From: Purpureocillium takamizusanense
Lineage: Eukaryota; Ascomycota; Sordariomycetes; Hypocreales; Ophiocordycipitaceae
Length of the DNA: 64,000 nucleotides
Assembly: GCF_022605165.1 (NCBI RefSeq)
Contig: NC_063068.1
Location: 4,340,001 to 4,404,000, forward strand
Reading direction: 5' to 3'
Shown: positions 12,042 through 23,072 of the stretch, in pieces
How positions within the stretch are numbered: position 1 is the stretch's first letter
How the letters are laid out: the number at the start of each line of letters is the position of its first letter
Made by a program: the position numbers and the translations under genes
Notes under the pieces: generated by a model
The model's database searches: none
Seen by the model: only the letters and a program-made list of their open reading frames with translations
What the model was told of the DNA's origin: nothing

Positions 12042-12551
12042 GAAGGCAAGCGCCAAAAACCACGGGGACTGCCCTTTTGGGTGTAAATCTCGGACGAAAA
12101 GCTGTGACAGACTGAAGGGGGGGGGGGGCGGGCGAAGGGGGAGAACAGCCGGAGCATCATCTCGCTCGCGGCCGATGGTGTTGCGAGATGACAGACGTTG
12201 CTTGCGTTGCACGAGCGCTCGTATAAGCGGCCTTGCGGCAGGTCTACGCAGTAGGCACTCCGTAGTATGAATACATACATACATACACCACTGTACTGTA
12301 GCTCGTCAGCGCAAAGAGAAGCGTTGTCGAAGGGGGAGGAGGGCCATGTCCTGATCGTGGGCGTTGGGGCCAGATCGGGGTCCCAGAACCCACGTAGTCT
12401 CCCGACTTGGCGGGCGCCTGGGATTAGCTATGATACAGTTCATTATGCACTCACTCACTCACGGCCCAGAGGCGGCGACGAGCTCGTCGGGTGGCGCGTG
12501 ATGGTGTACTCCAGATGCTACATATAGGTAAGTAGACACCATGTGTGTCCC

Positions 12552-12590
12552 GTAGGTAGTTACACGTAGGTAGTTACAGTAACTACCTAC
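12552..12590. repeat. Perfect 12-bp inverted repeat with an extra direct copy
   Basis: GTAGGTAGTTAC occurs at 12552-12563 and again at 12566-12577, followed after one base by its exact reverse complement at 12579-12590. The last copy runs into TACCTAGGTA at 12588-12597. The arms could form a hairpin or cruciform. Confidence 0.9.
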
Positions 12591-13092
12591 CTAGGTATGT
12601 ACTGATTTATCGACATGGCAATGCAAGCGACGTCCAAAGCGCGGAACCTTGAAAGCGCTTGCAGACGCGGCTTCTACCCCCCGAGGCGACCAGCAGCAGC
12701 AAGACTGAATCGGCAGCCTATCGCGGCGAGTCGCCGTTTCGTCCCAAAAATACGGGAAAGAAAACGGGACAACGACGGCGGCGGCGGCGGCGGCGGGCCA
12801 TGTTGTTTCGCCTTTTGGCGATAGCCGTCGTCGTCTCACCACAGCCGGGAGCGGGTGAGGGGGTGGTCGGTCACCCCCTGTGGCGCCGACGCTAGGGGGG
12901 GGGGGGATGTGATGCCCGGTGATTGGCAGGGGATCGCGGGCGATCAACTGGGATGGGACTGGCCCTGGGATCCCAACCGGCGCCACGCTTGTGCAAGGTA
13001 CTGGTGCCTGAAACCGAACGGGCTGATGACAGGGGGTCGTCGTCGTCGTCGTCGACAAGATGGATGTTGCCCAAACGGGGGCGAGCTTTTTG

Positions 13093-13130
13093 CTGGGCTG
13101 GGCTGGGCTGGGCTGGGCTGGGCTGGGCTG
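13093..13130. repeat. (CTGGG)7 pentanucleotide array
   Basis: Seven complete CTGGG units plus a partial one. The same unit forms six copies at 31436-31465. Confidence 0.95.
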
Positions 13131-15155
13131 CTGTGGACGGCGGCATGGCGGCTGGGCCAGGCTTGCGAACTCTGCGACAGGGCCTGGTCGCTTCCCAGCA
13201 GCCTCGCCGCCTCATCAGTGTCTTCGTCTTCACGGCGGCGGTTGGCGGGAGTCAGGAGGAAGGTCCTCCCTGTCCCTGAGTCCCAAAGAAGAGTTGCGAG
13301 TTACCTCTGGGCCGGGGCACGGTCAGAGCGGCGCAGGGGGGAAAGGCATCCATGTTGGGACTGCTTGTACAGCACCGTACGAGCACCTCACATTGCACAT
13401 ACGACGTTGACTGCCGGCGACGCAAGGCAGCAAGCACAAGAACGAAGGACGCCTACTTCGTACTCCTACCGGACTGACCGTCCCCGTCCTGCCTGCCTAC
13501 AAACTCACCCAACTACCTACGTGTCCGTCGTAGAAGGCGCCAGCAAACTCGGGCGACAGGGCGGGCGGGCGAACCGCTGAGTCGGGTCTGGCGGGACCAA
13601 CAAGAGTCAGCAGCAACAAGCCGGCCACGTACGAGGTACGGTACGTGTACTAGTATGTATGTACTCAGGCGCTTGAGCACTGGCCGCCGGGTCGCTCGAT
13701 TGGGGCGAACGCAAACCAAAGCGCCACAAGCATGTGGACCGCAAAGGCCACCTTGACGGACGGCGAGTCGGGTGTGCCAGAAGGGGGGAGGGGGAAGCCG
13801 GAGAGGGGACGTGGTACAAAGTACATGGGGTGCAGTACCACCCGGCAGCCCTGCGTCTCCTGCGACAGGGCTCGTACCTGCGGCATGCTTCTGTTGTACT
13901 CTCACGGACGCGAACCGGGGGTTGATGCGCGCAGGCTGTTGCTTGCATTCACTCACTCATTCGGCTGTTTGCCTGCCTGCCTGACTGCCTGCCTGCCCGT
14001 CGTGTTGCAACCTCATTTTCCCCTCGAGATAGTTTGGTGGTAGGTACTACCTCCTCATGTTTCTTTCCCGGGCCAGAGTAGCACTCCCCCCTTCCCCGGA
14101 TCCGGCCGTTGAGGTTTGTCGCAAGGGATGGAAAAATCACGCCACGGGACTCGCCTCCAATGCATGACAAAACCACTGAAGGGGAAAAGCAACGGGGAGG
14201 CGCCAAAACGGAGGAGAGCGGCGGCGGGGAAGAAAGAAAGAAAGAAAAGGGAAAGGAAAAAAAAAGACTTTTTTCTTCCTCGCGCACACAAGCGGTGGGA
14301 CCTGCAGAAGCACGACGCTGCCCCTGAGCGGGCCGGAACGCCGGGGCCTGTGATTGGCGCGTGCCCGGCGGCGAAGCGTGCGGTTCGCCGGCCGAGGCGG
14401 ATCGATGGATGGGCCTAACCCATTTCACACAGTTGGAGGGCGACGAGGGCGGCAAACCCCCCCCCCCCAAGCCCTCAATGACGGGCAAGCCTGCCAGCTC
14501 GAGGGCGTCCTCTCCCAGCGGCGGGCCACTCAGCGGTCGACGCAGCCGGAACCAGCAACCACTCACCGTCCAGGGCACCACCCGCGCGTGTGTTGCGTCC
14601 GTCCACGTCCACCAGCGGCTGGCGAATCGCCTGAGTCTGCGGTAGGAAGGTTCTGGCTGGCGCCTCCCAGAGTCCAGCCAGCGCCAGTTGGCCATGGCGC
14701 CATGCGCCCCATCCATGCCCCCCTGCAGGGGTGTTCCCTCCTCCCGGGCACCGCCCACCAAGGGGGACGAACCCTGTGAGGGGCCCACGCGCCCCAGAGA
14801 GGAGGGGGGCCAGAGAGGATCTAGCGCTGCCATGCCATCATGCCGCGCCAGCCAGCCGACGCCGACACCGACGACGACGACGACAAACAGGCCCAGGGCG
14901 AAAGGGTCGAAAAAAGACGGGGCCTGGCCAGAACGGTGTGGAGGGAACCTGGTGGGGCCGGCGGATGGGATCGGAAAGGTCCACCGGCCTAGGACGCCCA
15001 CCATCACACATCCATCACACCGCGCGAGACGACGGGGGGGGACTATCCCGTCACCACCACTGCCAGCAGGCGCAGCGGTAGTACTGCTACTACGCCCCCC
15101 CGAACGTGGAGGGTGGGAGGGCATGGCGGCGGCCGTGTGAGTGCAGTGGTGTACC

Positions 15156-15179
15156 TACCTTAGGTACGTACCTGAGGTA
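15156..15179. repeat. Imperfect 24-bp palindrome of the GGTACC/CCTAGG type
   Basis: TACCTTAGGTAC is followed immediately by its reverse complement with a single mismatch. It is a member of the dispersed palindrome family described in the findings. Confidence 0.8.
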
Positions 15180-16425
15180 CCTGTCCTCTGTAACAAAGTA
15201 CTACGGTACCTGGCGCCTCCTCCATCCTCCTCTTCGTGCCCTGTCCGATCCCCCGTGCGCCCACGGCAGGAAGGAAGGAAGGAAGCAAGCTTTCACCTCT
15301 CCGTCCACCGCGCCACCATCTCTTTTTCCTCTCTCTCCTTCGTCAAGTTCACTTCTTCGCCTGTTTGCGAGCAGAATCCTGCGCCAGCTTCGCGTCCGTC
15401 ACTCTCTCGGCCCGTCGTCTGCGCCCAGCTCACTTTTGACACTCCTTGATCATTCGCTTCTCACCATCTCCAATAACAAGACCTTGCGTTGACGCAACCC
15501 ACACACTTCGGGCACATACCAAGTGCGACAAGCAGACAGACAGACAGACAGACGACATATTTCTGCTGTCATCCACATCCATCGACGTTGACCGTTTCCT
15601 TCCTTTATCTATCGAGATTTTCCTCCGCCTCTGTTGCAGCCGGCCGTCCGCCCACACGCCTTCCCGCCTTGGCTCAATCTCCCCACGCCGGCCCGTGCTG
15701 CGCAAACCGACTTTCATTTCATTGCGTCTTTCTTGTTCATCTCGTGGAGGCTCCAGCCACCCGGTCGCCCTGTGTGACGCATTCCAAACCCGAGGGCGAG
15801 ACCAGACCCTTCTTCTGACCCCGCGGCCGTCGCTCGTCTTGCCGCAAGCAAACCGCCTGTGGCCGTGTCTCACAGCTCGCACCACCCGCTGCCAGTCGAC
15901 CAGCCAACTCGGGCCCGTACCAGCTGCCCAACTACCGGCCCATCGCCGTCCCCGGCAGTGTTCGGTTCGCCATATCGCACCAAGGAGAGAGGTTGCGGCA
16001 CGATTACTGCATCGGGCAGTCCAGTCTTGTGACAAACACCCTCGACCACACGCCAGACTGACATACAGAGAGGCTTGCGTCTCCCCCCCTGGGCTTCCCC
16101 CACGCTGATAACTGGTCGACCCGCTGCCACTTCCAGCCCGTCTATCGGCTTCAGTCACCTTCCCACTTCAGACTTAGGCCCGACGCTCTGGTGACCACCT
16201 GCCAGCAACCCACCGGCAACCACCACGACCCCCTCTGACTGTCTGCAACGTTCCCCAACGTGGCAGGCTGGGGTGCATATCGCTTCCAGCACTACGTCTC
16301 ACCTTTATAGCCGCGGGCGTGACCGTCTGCGTCCGGACCACGACGTCGCTTGACGGTGACGGATCGTGACCCCACCGCGCGTGCACACTCTCTCTCTCGC
16401 CTTGCTTGCTTGGCCCTGAGTGACG

Positions 16426-16445
16426 TGCAGTGCAGTGCAGTGCAG
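16426..16445. repeat. (TGCAG)4 pentanucleotide array
   Basis: Four exact TGCAG units lie about 130 bp upstream of the start codon at 16578, probably in its leader. Confidence 0.9.
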
Positions 16446-16577
16446 CGTTGCAGCGCACGCACCCGTTTGTGATTTCAACAAGAGCACTGGCCTGCTCTCT
16501 CTTACATCCGTCCTCGCCTACCTACACGGGGCTTCATCTCCTTGATACGCATCTCATTCTCTCCTCACGCAGCAACT

Positions 16578-17459
16578 ATGTCGCTCGCGCGCGCATTCAC
16601 AACTCGCCGCCAGCGGTCGAGCAACGAGCTCAACACCGACGCCAATGTTCCCCGGCGCAGCAACACCACGGCCAAGGGCCCGATTCTCCGCCATAAGATT
16701 TCGGCGCCAGTCCAGCTCATCCACACGACCAACATGTTGTCGTACAACGCCCCCGACCTGCCTCGGCCCTCCCGGAGTAATTCCATCAAGACCAAGTCGG
16801 ATGAGGAGTCGGATACCGCCACGGTCGACACGACTCCCCCAACCAGCCCGGACGTCGCCCCGGGCGAGCGGTGCTCGTCGCCGGTCCCGAACCACCTGAC
16901 ATCGTACTTCAGGGCCCCGGCCAAGGCGATGGAGCGCAGCGGCACCGTGTCGCCTCCCCCCGCCATCCCGAAGCGCTCTCCGTCCCACACAAAGAAGAAT
17001 TCTTACGACGCCATTGCCCGGTCGCGTTCCATCTCGCGCATGTCCCGGGATTCTGAGCACTCGACGTCGACGAGGGCCGGCCAGCCCTTCTCGCGTCCTC
17101 CGTCGACGTCGACCCGGGCATCTTCGGCCTCTCACACGTCCTCGCCTGTCTCGGCACAGAAGCAGCAGACAAGTGCCCCGCCGCCACCGCCTCCTGCCGC
17201 GCCGACCACCTCATTCCAGCAACTCATGGCCAAGGACCAGCACCCATTCGGCCAGGAGCTCGCGCAGGTGACGGAACTGGCAGAGGAGTACAGCGGCGGA
17301 AGCTCCCTGGACACCATCGACGAGGAGCAGCAGTATCTCGTTTCACGGGGTCTCATCAAGCTGAGCGCCGACGACTACCTCGGCGCCATCCAGAGCCTGA
17401 CGACGTCGTTTTTCCCCGAGCTGAGGAACGCCGTGCCTCCCGCCCCCTTATGGATTTGA
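16578..17459 (+). CDS. Conserved Ser-rich fungal protein of unknown function
   Basis: Intronless, 293 aa, from ATG 16578 (MSLARAFTTRR). The N-terminal block (GPILRHKISAPVQLIHTTN, NMLSYNAPDLPRP) looks conserved. Residues of roughly 80-220 are low-complexity Ser/Pro/Thr with basic Arg-Ser patches (ARSRSISRMSRDSEHS) that could be kinase sites, plus a polyproline run. The C-terminus is ordered and acidic (TELAEEYSGG, DTIDEEQQYLVSRG, LSADDYLGAIQSL). There is no signal peptide or membrane segment. I recognise the pattern from filamentous ascomycete hypothetical proteins but cannot assign a function. A long pyrimidine-rich region upstream suggests an extended leader and possible translational control. 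Confidence 0.8.
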   Translation: MSLARAFTTRRQRSSNELNTDANVPRRSNTTAKGPILRHKISAPVQLIHTTNMLSYNAPDLPRPSRSNSIKTKSDEESDTATVDTTPPTSPDVAPGERCSSPVPNHLTSYFRAPAKAMERSGTVSPPPAIPKRSPSHTKKNSYDAIARSRSISRMSRDSEHSTSTRAGQPFSRPPSTSTRASSASHTSSPVSAQKQQTSAPPPPPPAAPTTSFQQLMAKDQHPFGQELAQVTELAEEYSGGSSLDTIDEEQQYLVSRGLIKLSADDYLGAIQSLTTSFFPELRNAVPPAPLWI

Positions 17460-20004
17460 ACGGGTGTGTGAAGCGACGAAAAGTACAAAGGCAGCCTGGG
17501 CATCGGGCTCAGCTGTACATATTCTTTACACACGCGGTCGTTGGGGCGGAAGCACAGGCCATGTTGCGCAAACTGTTTGCCCACGATCGGCTGTTTCGAG
17601 GTTTACGAGTTCTCTTATTCAGCTGGGGAGCGGGAACGACAAATGGGGTGATTTACAGATACCAGCCTCGAGCGGGCTGGCTCTCGTTGGGCACAGACAA
17701 ATTTCGGGATGATTTGGGGCGGCGTTTTAGAGGAATTGCAGGGGACACCAAGACGTGTTTGACGATGTACATTCCCTTATGACTGTGGATATTTGGAGCG
17801 CCGGCCACTTGGATGGCTGTGAATGAGTACATACATGTGATATGCACATTCTGCTTACGCATTGCACCGCGTCGTGATTGTTGGGCCTTGAATGTGTGAA
17901 CGACCGAGCGAGCGACGGGGCAAGCCAGCAAGCATCGATGAATATCTGCGGTACTTGCTTGAATACGCATGGGCTCATATCACACTTTTGATGCGTACCC
18001 TATCTAGCTCCGGCGCGCATCGTCTCCCGACCAAGAAGGAGGAGGGGCCGCCGGCAGACAGACAGACAGACAGACGGCAGCAGCCCAGGCGCATGTCACC
18101 ATCCAACTCGGCGCGGGCAGTCCAGCCCAGTCCAGCGCAGCATAGCACAGCCCACCAACCAACCAACCACTTGCAATACATGGAACGCAGATGCCCGGTG
18201 ACCCCCGCGAACGAGCTAGCGAGCGAACGAGCTCAATGAACACCTCTCCACCACCAATACCACCACCGCTACCACCACCGCTACCAGCGGCAACCCACTT
18301 ACCACTACCACCAGCTACCTACTAAGCTACCATTGCTGCAGATACTCTGGTCGTACTGCATCGCTCGTCTGTCTGTCGATCTGCTGGATGTAGGGGATCT
18401 GCTGAATGTAGGGGACGTGCGTGGCGCGGGACGTGACAAGTTGTTTGTTACTTGCCGCTGCCGACGGCACCATCACCACCATGGGTAGTGGCTAGTAGGT
18501 AAGTAGCTACCATGGGTGAGATACTGTATTACTTGCCGCCCTTGGGAGAACGAAAGATAGGTGCTCGTACACGGGTAACCTGGGTACCTATCTATGTGCC
18601 TTATGCTGCGGGTGCGGGTGCGGGTGCGCTTGCTTGCTTGGTCTTTGTCAGTCGGGCCGTGGGATGGGATCATGGGCGCTGCTTGGTCACATGAGGCGTG
18701 GGCGCGGAGGGGGAGGGGGAGGGGGAGGGGAGGGCTGATCGTCATCGCCCATGATCACCACCACCTCATGTCGTAACAAACTTGGAAGCTGGATAGTAAG
18801 TCCTACTGACGTACTTGGATAAGCAAGGTAGGTGCTGGGTATGTGATGCGATGTGCGCGATGACAACCAAATGGGTTCGAGACTGGCTGGCAATGCCCCG
18901 TCGTTAGCTAGTGGGGATTGCCGCTCTGCATACTACCTACCTAGGTACAGTAGGTAACTTTGAAAGGTAACGCTGCTGCTGCTGCCGCTATATCGATACA
19001 TATACCTGCATCTTATTACCTGCCGACCTCACCTAAGTATCAAAGGCGCTCCTCATCCGACAGCCCTGGAAGTCCATGGTCCGCCCGCCTTCCCGCCCCC
19101 GTCTCTTTAGCTAGCTAGCTACCTGCCTACGCGGCCTGTCCTCATGGAGACAGAGAGGGGTTAGAGAGAGGTGTCGGTGGTCGGCATCTTTTCGGCCTTC
19201 TTCGCGAACGCTGCGCGGCCGTTGGTACGCAGCGGCTGCATGAGTAGGAGCTGCTGCTGCTGCTGCTGAAGCTGTTGGTGGTGGTGGTGGTGGTGATGCG
19301 TACATGAAGCTCCATGAAGGCGGGCCGAGCAGCCAGCCATGTTGCATTGATGAGGGCTTGAGTAACTATGCATTCATGTATACTGTATACTAACTAGGCC
19401 AAAACATTTCCCCAAGAGAGCCGGGGTCGTCTATGAGCCAGCACATGGGTGGGTGCACACTACGTATACTGAACAACGTACCTCGTACAATGAACAGGCA
19501 TGCGAAATAGACCTCTACTCTTTACACTGCGTCGCGTCACGGCACGCGCCGACATGGGCTATTCTCGTCCCGTGCTTCTTCCGACGTGGCCGTCTGCAAT
19601 CTTTACTGCATTTCGAATTCCGTCCCATGCGACGGTCGGCGTGTAGAGAAGAACAAGCTGCGCGCGTTCCTGCCCACCGATTCCCTGTAGTATAACCGGC
19701 AGACCCTTGTCCGCAGCCTCGCCTCACTTCCTTTTATACATGCAATACCAATATATCAACGCCCGTTTGCAGACTTGGAACTTTTGCCCCGCGGCCTCCT
19801 CATGCTGCCTCGTCCAGCCGCGATCCGCTCCTTAATATGCCCTCCTCGTCGCAAAGCCTGGCCCCGTTACTACCCCGGAATTAATCATTCGTGCTTCTCA
19901 GCCCGTATTCAAGGCAACTCCACCATGCAGTGCGCTTCCAACTCCTGAACAAGACGACGCAATGTTGGAAAGCAACATGATATGACGGCTCCTCCGAAAC
20001 GGCA
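17460..20004. other. Intergenic, 3' ends plus short repeats
   Basis: No gene seen. It holds a CAGA/GACA repeat at about 18056-18075, CCA- and GGGGGA-type runs around 18250 and 18706, the palindrome TACCTAGGTA at 18938-18947 inside a longer run of TACCTACC-like sequence, and a CTG/GGT microsatellite pair near 19250-19295. Confidence 0.5.
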
Positions 20005-20829
20005 TCACCGTCCACCCAATGGCTCTGCCAGTTTGACCAGGTCGGTTATGGTCACAATCTTATACCCTCTCCGGCGAAGCTCTGGCAGCACAATCTTCAA
20101 CATGGGCACCGTCCACGATCTCCTATCGTGGCACACAATGATGCCGCCGGGGTGCGCCATGCTCAGGATGTGCCTGGCGTTGGTGGACGGGTAGGGGATC
20201 TGGGGGTCGTGCGGGTATATGCTGCCCAAAACGATACGGAAGCCGCGATTGCCGAGCATGTCGCGCATGCGATAACTGAAGAAGCCGGATCCCGGGCGGA
20301 AGTAGTTGTTGGGCAGGATCTTGTGGTTGGCGTCGTAGGCGGTGACGAGCTTCTCCTTGACCTGCTTCACCTGGCGCTCCAGCTCGTCGTTGGACAAGGC
20401 GCGCGAGGACTCGTCGTGCATGGCGTGGTTGCCGAGCTCGTGGCCCTCGCCGACGAGCTTCTCCAGCGTCGCCTCGCGACCGTCCACCTGGGAGCCGATG
20501 ACGAAGAAGGTGGCGTGGGCGTCATTGTCGCGCAGCACCGACATGATTTCGTCCGTGTGCGGCGACGGCGCGTCGTCAATGGACAGGGCCATGACCTTGT
20601 CCGTCAGGGTCACCTCGAAGAGCACATCGGGGTAGACGGCGCGCAGGTAGCTGATGACGAAGCGCGGGGGCTTGTAGATGCAGTAGAGCGAGTAGAGCGG
20701 CAGGACGAGCAGGAAGAAGAGGGCGGCGAGGGCGGCGAGCGTGGCCATGCGGTTGCGGCGGACCCGTCGCCGAAGCTTGGTCGGCAGACGGAAGAGGACG
20801 AGTCGGGGCATTGAAGACGTGGAGAGCAT
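20005..20829 (-). CDS. Membrane-anchored polysaccharide deacetylase (NodB/CE4 family)
   Basis: Intronless, 274 aa. A basic N-terminus (KLRRRVRRNR) is followed by one hydrophobic segment at about residues 30-50, so a type II membrane anchor with a lumenal or extracellular catalytic domain is likely. The NodB fold shows motif 1 ALSIDDAPSP (D85, D86), motif 2 GHELGNHAMHDE (H135 and H138 as likely metal ligands) and motif 3 FRPGSGFF (177-184). CE4 enzymes remove N-acetyl groups from chitin or related polymers using a divalent metal; the substrate here is not known. At 274 aa it is a compact single-domain member with no chitin-binding module. Start taken at MLSTSSMPRL; the second Met at residue 7 is also possible. 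Confidence 0.85.
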   Translation of the reverse strand: MLSTSSMPRLVLFRLPTKLRRRVRRNRMATLAALAALFFLLVLPLYSLYCIYKPPRFVISYLRAVYPDVLFEVTLTDKVMALSIDDAPSPHTDEIMSVLRDNDAHATFFVIGSQVDGREATLEKLVGEGHELGNHAMHDESSRALSNDELERQVKQVKEKLVTAYDANHKILPNNYFRPGSGFFSYRMRDMLGNRGFRIVLGSIYPHDPQIPYPSTNARHILSMAHPGGIIVCHDRRSWTVPMLKIVLPELRRRGYKIVTITDLVKLAEPLGGR

Positions 20830-21805
20830 GAATGGCTCGCGGCTGGGTTGGGGTATGGGGTTGGGAGCCCGTTGGACGAGGCACTTAAGTGTCGTCGTCG
20901 TCTTCGTCTTCGTCTTGGTCGTCGCGCGGCGTGCCGTCGTGTTCGCGTCGCCGGTTGATTACATGCTCCGCTGGCTGATGCCGGTCCGTCCGTCCTCGTC
21001 TCGCGTGAGCGGCGGCAAGAAGGGAGCAGGGGCGGCCGGCGATGGGTGGCTGGTGGCGAAGCCGATGACGGATGAAGCACGTCGTCAGGTCGGTCGACAG
21101 AGACGGCGGAGGTTGATGTTAGGTTGGTGCTCAGATGGAGATTGTCAGGGGCCCCAGGCCAGCTCCCTTCCATTTCCACTCTCACTCAATCCATCAAAAT
21201 CCGCTCTGGCATCCACCGGCAGGGCGAGCCAGTGGGCGGGCTCCACTGAGGCACCCTGCCGGAGCAGGGGGTGCAAGGCAGGTGCAGGCGGTGGTGGTGG
21301 GTAGGTCATTAGTTAGGCAGTTGGCTAGGTTGGCTCACCTCCATCTCGCCCAGCTATTATGCTAACCACCTTAAGGTACGGAGTAGTAGTAAGGAAACTG
21401 CCTATGCCCTTCTTCCTGCCGCAGCTTCACCTGCAGCAGTCTCTGCATGCCCGGCAAGCAAGTGCCTTCCATGGGGCCAGTATCGGCACTTTTCGGCAGC
21501 AGCCGCGACCGACTCGCCTTCCTGCCACTCATTTGCAAGGGAAGGAGCAACGCGTCCGAAGCACTGGTGGCGTTCCAAGACCGGAAAAGACGAACCAACA
21601 AGACTCCAACCAACGAGGTACCTACGTGGTTACACGGCACGTACAAGACGACACCCGCACCATTCTCTTCACACCAGCATCTTCACCAAGAGGCTGGCCA
21701 CCATGTAGCGAACAGTCCTTTGGTTCGTCAGCACCAACGAGGAAGCTGAGGCAGAGTCCCACGGGAGGAACTCAATCATCCTCTCATCGTCCATATATAT
21801 ACAAT
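20830..21805. other. Intergenic
   Basis: Contains the deacetylase promoter side and the 3' end of the PLP-enzyme gene. A TACGGAGTA copy lies at 21377-21385 and a GGTACC-type motif near 21617. No gene seen. Confidence 0.5.
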
Positions 21806-23072
21806 CTACTGGGCCCTGAGGCTCTCGAAAGCCTGCCGCAGGTCCTCCTTCAGGTCCTCCAGTCCCTCCACGCCAATGCTCACTCGCAAAACCCGCTTGT
21901 CCATGCCCGGGTCCGACATTGCGCGCCACTCGATAAGACTCTCCACACCCCCCAGGCTCGTCGCGTGTTGGAAAAGCCGCAGTCGGCTCGGCAGCTTCCG
22001 TGCCGTGTCCTGGTCCTTCATCCAGATGGCGAATACGGGCCCGTAGCCCCGCGGCATCTGCTTCTGCAGCCAGCTGCCCTCCTGGCTGGCCTCGGGCTGC
22101 AAGCTTGCGTGTTGCAACCGCTCCACCACAGCGCCGACTGCCGTGGTCGTGTCCTTGGCCTGCTCCGCAAGCCAGGCGACCAGAGCCGTGGCCGTGGCGC
22201 TTTGCCGCGTGACGCGCAGCTCGAGAGTCCGCAGCGATCGAACACCTAGCCAGCCCTCGAGGCTGCCCATGACGGATCCCAGCACCATGCGCTCCCGACG
22301 CAGATCCTTCATCCAGTCCAGGCCAGGCCGCACCGTCAGCGTCCCGCAAAGCATGTCCGAGTGCCCGCCAAAGTACTTGGTGCCGCTGTGCATAATGACG
22401 TCGGCGCCGAAGGCCAAGGGGTCTTGCAGCGGCGGTGGTGCAAACGTGGCGTCGACGGTCAGATACGCGCCGGCCTTGTGCGCCTTGTCGGCGTAGTATC
22501 GCAGGTCACGGGCCTCGCCTGTTGGGTTGAGAGGCGTCTCGACATGAACAATGTCACCCGGCCCCAGCTCAGAGGGGTCGCAGTCGAGGGGCAGTTGCTG
22601 CAAGCCGGTAAGGCGGGCAAAGATCTTGATGACGCCGTGGCAGCCATGGTAGCCATCGCCAATGGCGATTCGGCGCGGGTTGATGCGCACGAGCATGGCA
22701 TGGAAGGCGGATAGACCGGACGAGTAGGTGAGCGAAGGTCCCCCCAGAATGGACTCAAGGATGGCCTCGAGGCGAGTCGTGTTGGGTCCCGAGTCTCGCG
22801 AGTAGATGTGTGAGTCTAGCGGCGCCGTGGGCTTCACCTCAAAACCCCCAGTCAGTCGCAGGAACGCCGAGATTAAACAATTGTCAGGGAGATGAACGCA
22901 CGTCAATGTTTTCCCCGCTCGACAGCTGGTCCGAGTCATCGTTGTAGCGGAACGTAGTGCTAACGTGCATCGCCGGCGCGACAGCCCGGTGCACAGAGAT
23001 GTGGTCATCGCCGTGGACGGTCCGGGAGGAGAGGGAGAGGCCGGCGACCTCGGAGGTGGGCACGGTGGGCAT
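21806..23072 (-). CDS. Cys/Met-metabolism PLP-dependent enzyme (cystathionine gamma-synthase/beta-lyase-like)
   Basis: Two exons, 22902-23072 and 21806-22837, with a 64-bp intron (GTGCGT...GAG), encode 400 aa. It belongs to the fold-type I PLP trans-sulfuration family. The N-terminus has VHGDDHISVHRAVAPAMHVS, then STTFRYNDDSDQ. Catalytic features: HIYSRDSGPNTTRLE (PLP-phosphate contact from the partner subunit), SSGLSAFHAML, GDGYHGCHG with the stacking Tyr near 120, TVDATFAPP with Asp near 186, and SGTKYFGGHSD with the Schiff-base Lys near 211. The divergent YHG and SGTKYFGGHSD motifs resemble the yeast YHR112C-type branch more than the classical STR2/STR3 enzymes, so a lyase or synthase acting on cystathionine or a related thioether is inferred. 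Start chosen at MPTVPTSEVAG because the frame upstream is not family-like. Confidence 0.88.

Larger units (their letters stand above)
10965..16577. other. Large gene-free, repeat-rich intergenic region
   Basis: No gene is supported in 5.6 kb. Visible structure: a 16-mer at 11233-11248 that recurs at 56716-56731; an AAC microsatellite near 12009-12041; a direct-plus-inverted repeat at 12552-12590; a G-tract around 12894-12906; seven CTGGG units at 13093-13130; GAAA repeats around 14229-14248; an imperfect 24-bp palindrome at 15156-15179; CAGA repeats around 15533-15552; four TGCAG units at 16426-16445. From about 15.2 kb onward the plus strand is pyrimidine-rich and probably contains the promoter and leader of the 16578 gene. 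Confidence 0.55.

Noticed and set aside
13949..15124. A 391-codon minus-strand open frame in the large intergenic region
   Set aside because: Composition is Pro/Ser/Gly/Arg with low-complexity segments, no introns or conserved block; expected by chance in GC-rich DNA with few stop codons.
11000..16000. A decayed transposon in the gene desert
   Set aside because: No reverse transcriptase, transposase, long terminal repeat or target-site duplication is visible, and there is no AT-rich RIP-like composition.
15446..16158. Open frames of over 200 codons on both strands upstream of the 16578 gene
   Set aside because: Both overlap the same CT-rich leader; amino acids reflect the repeats and no homology is visible.
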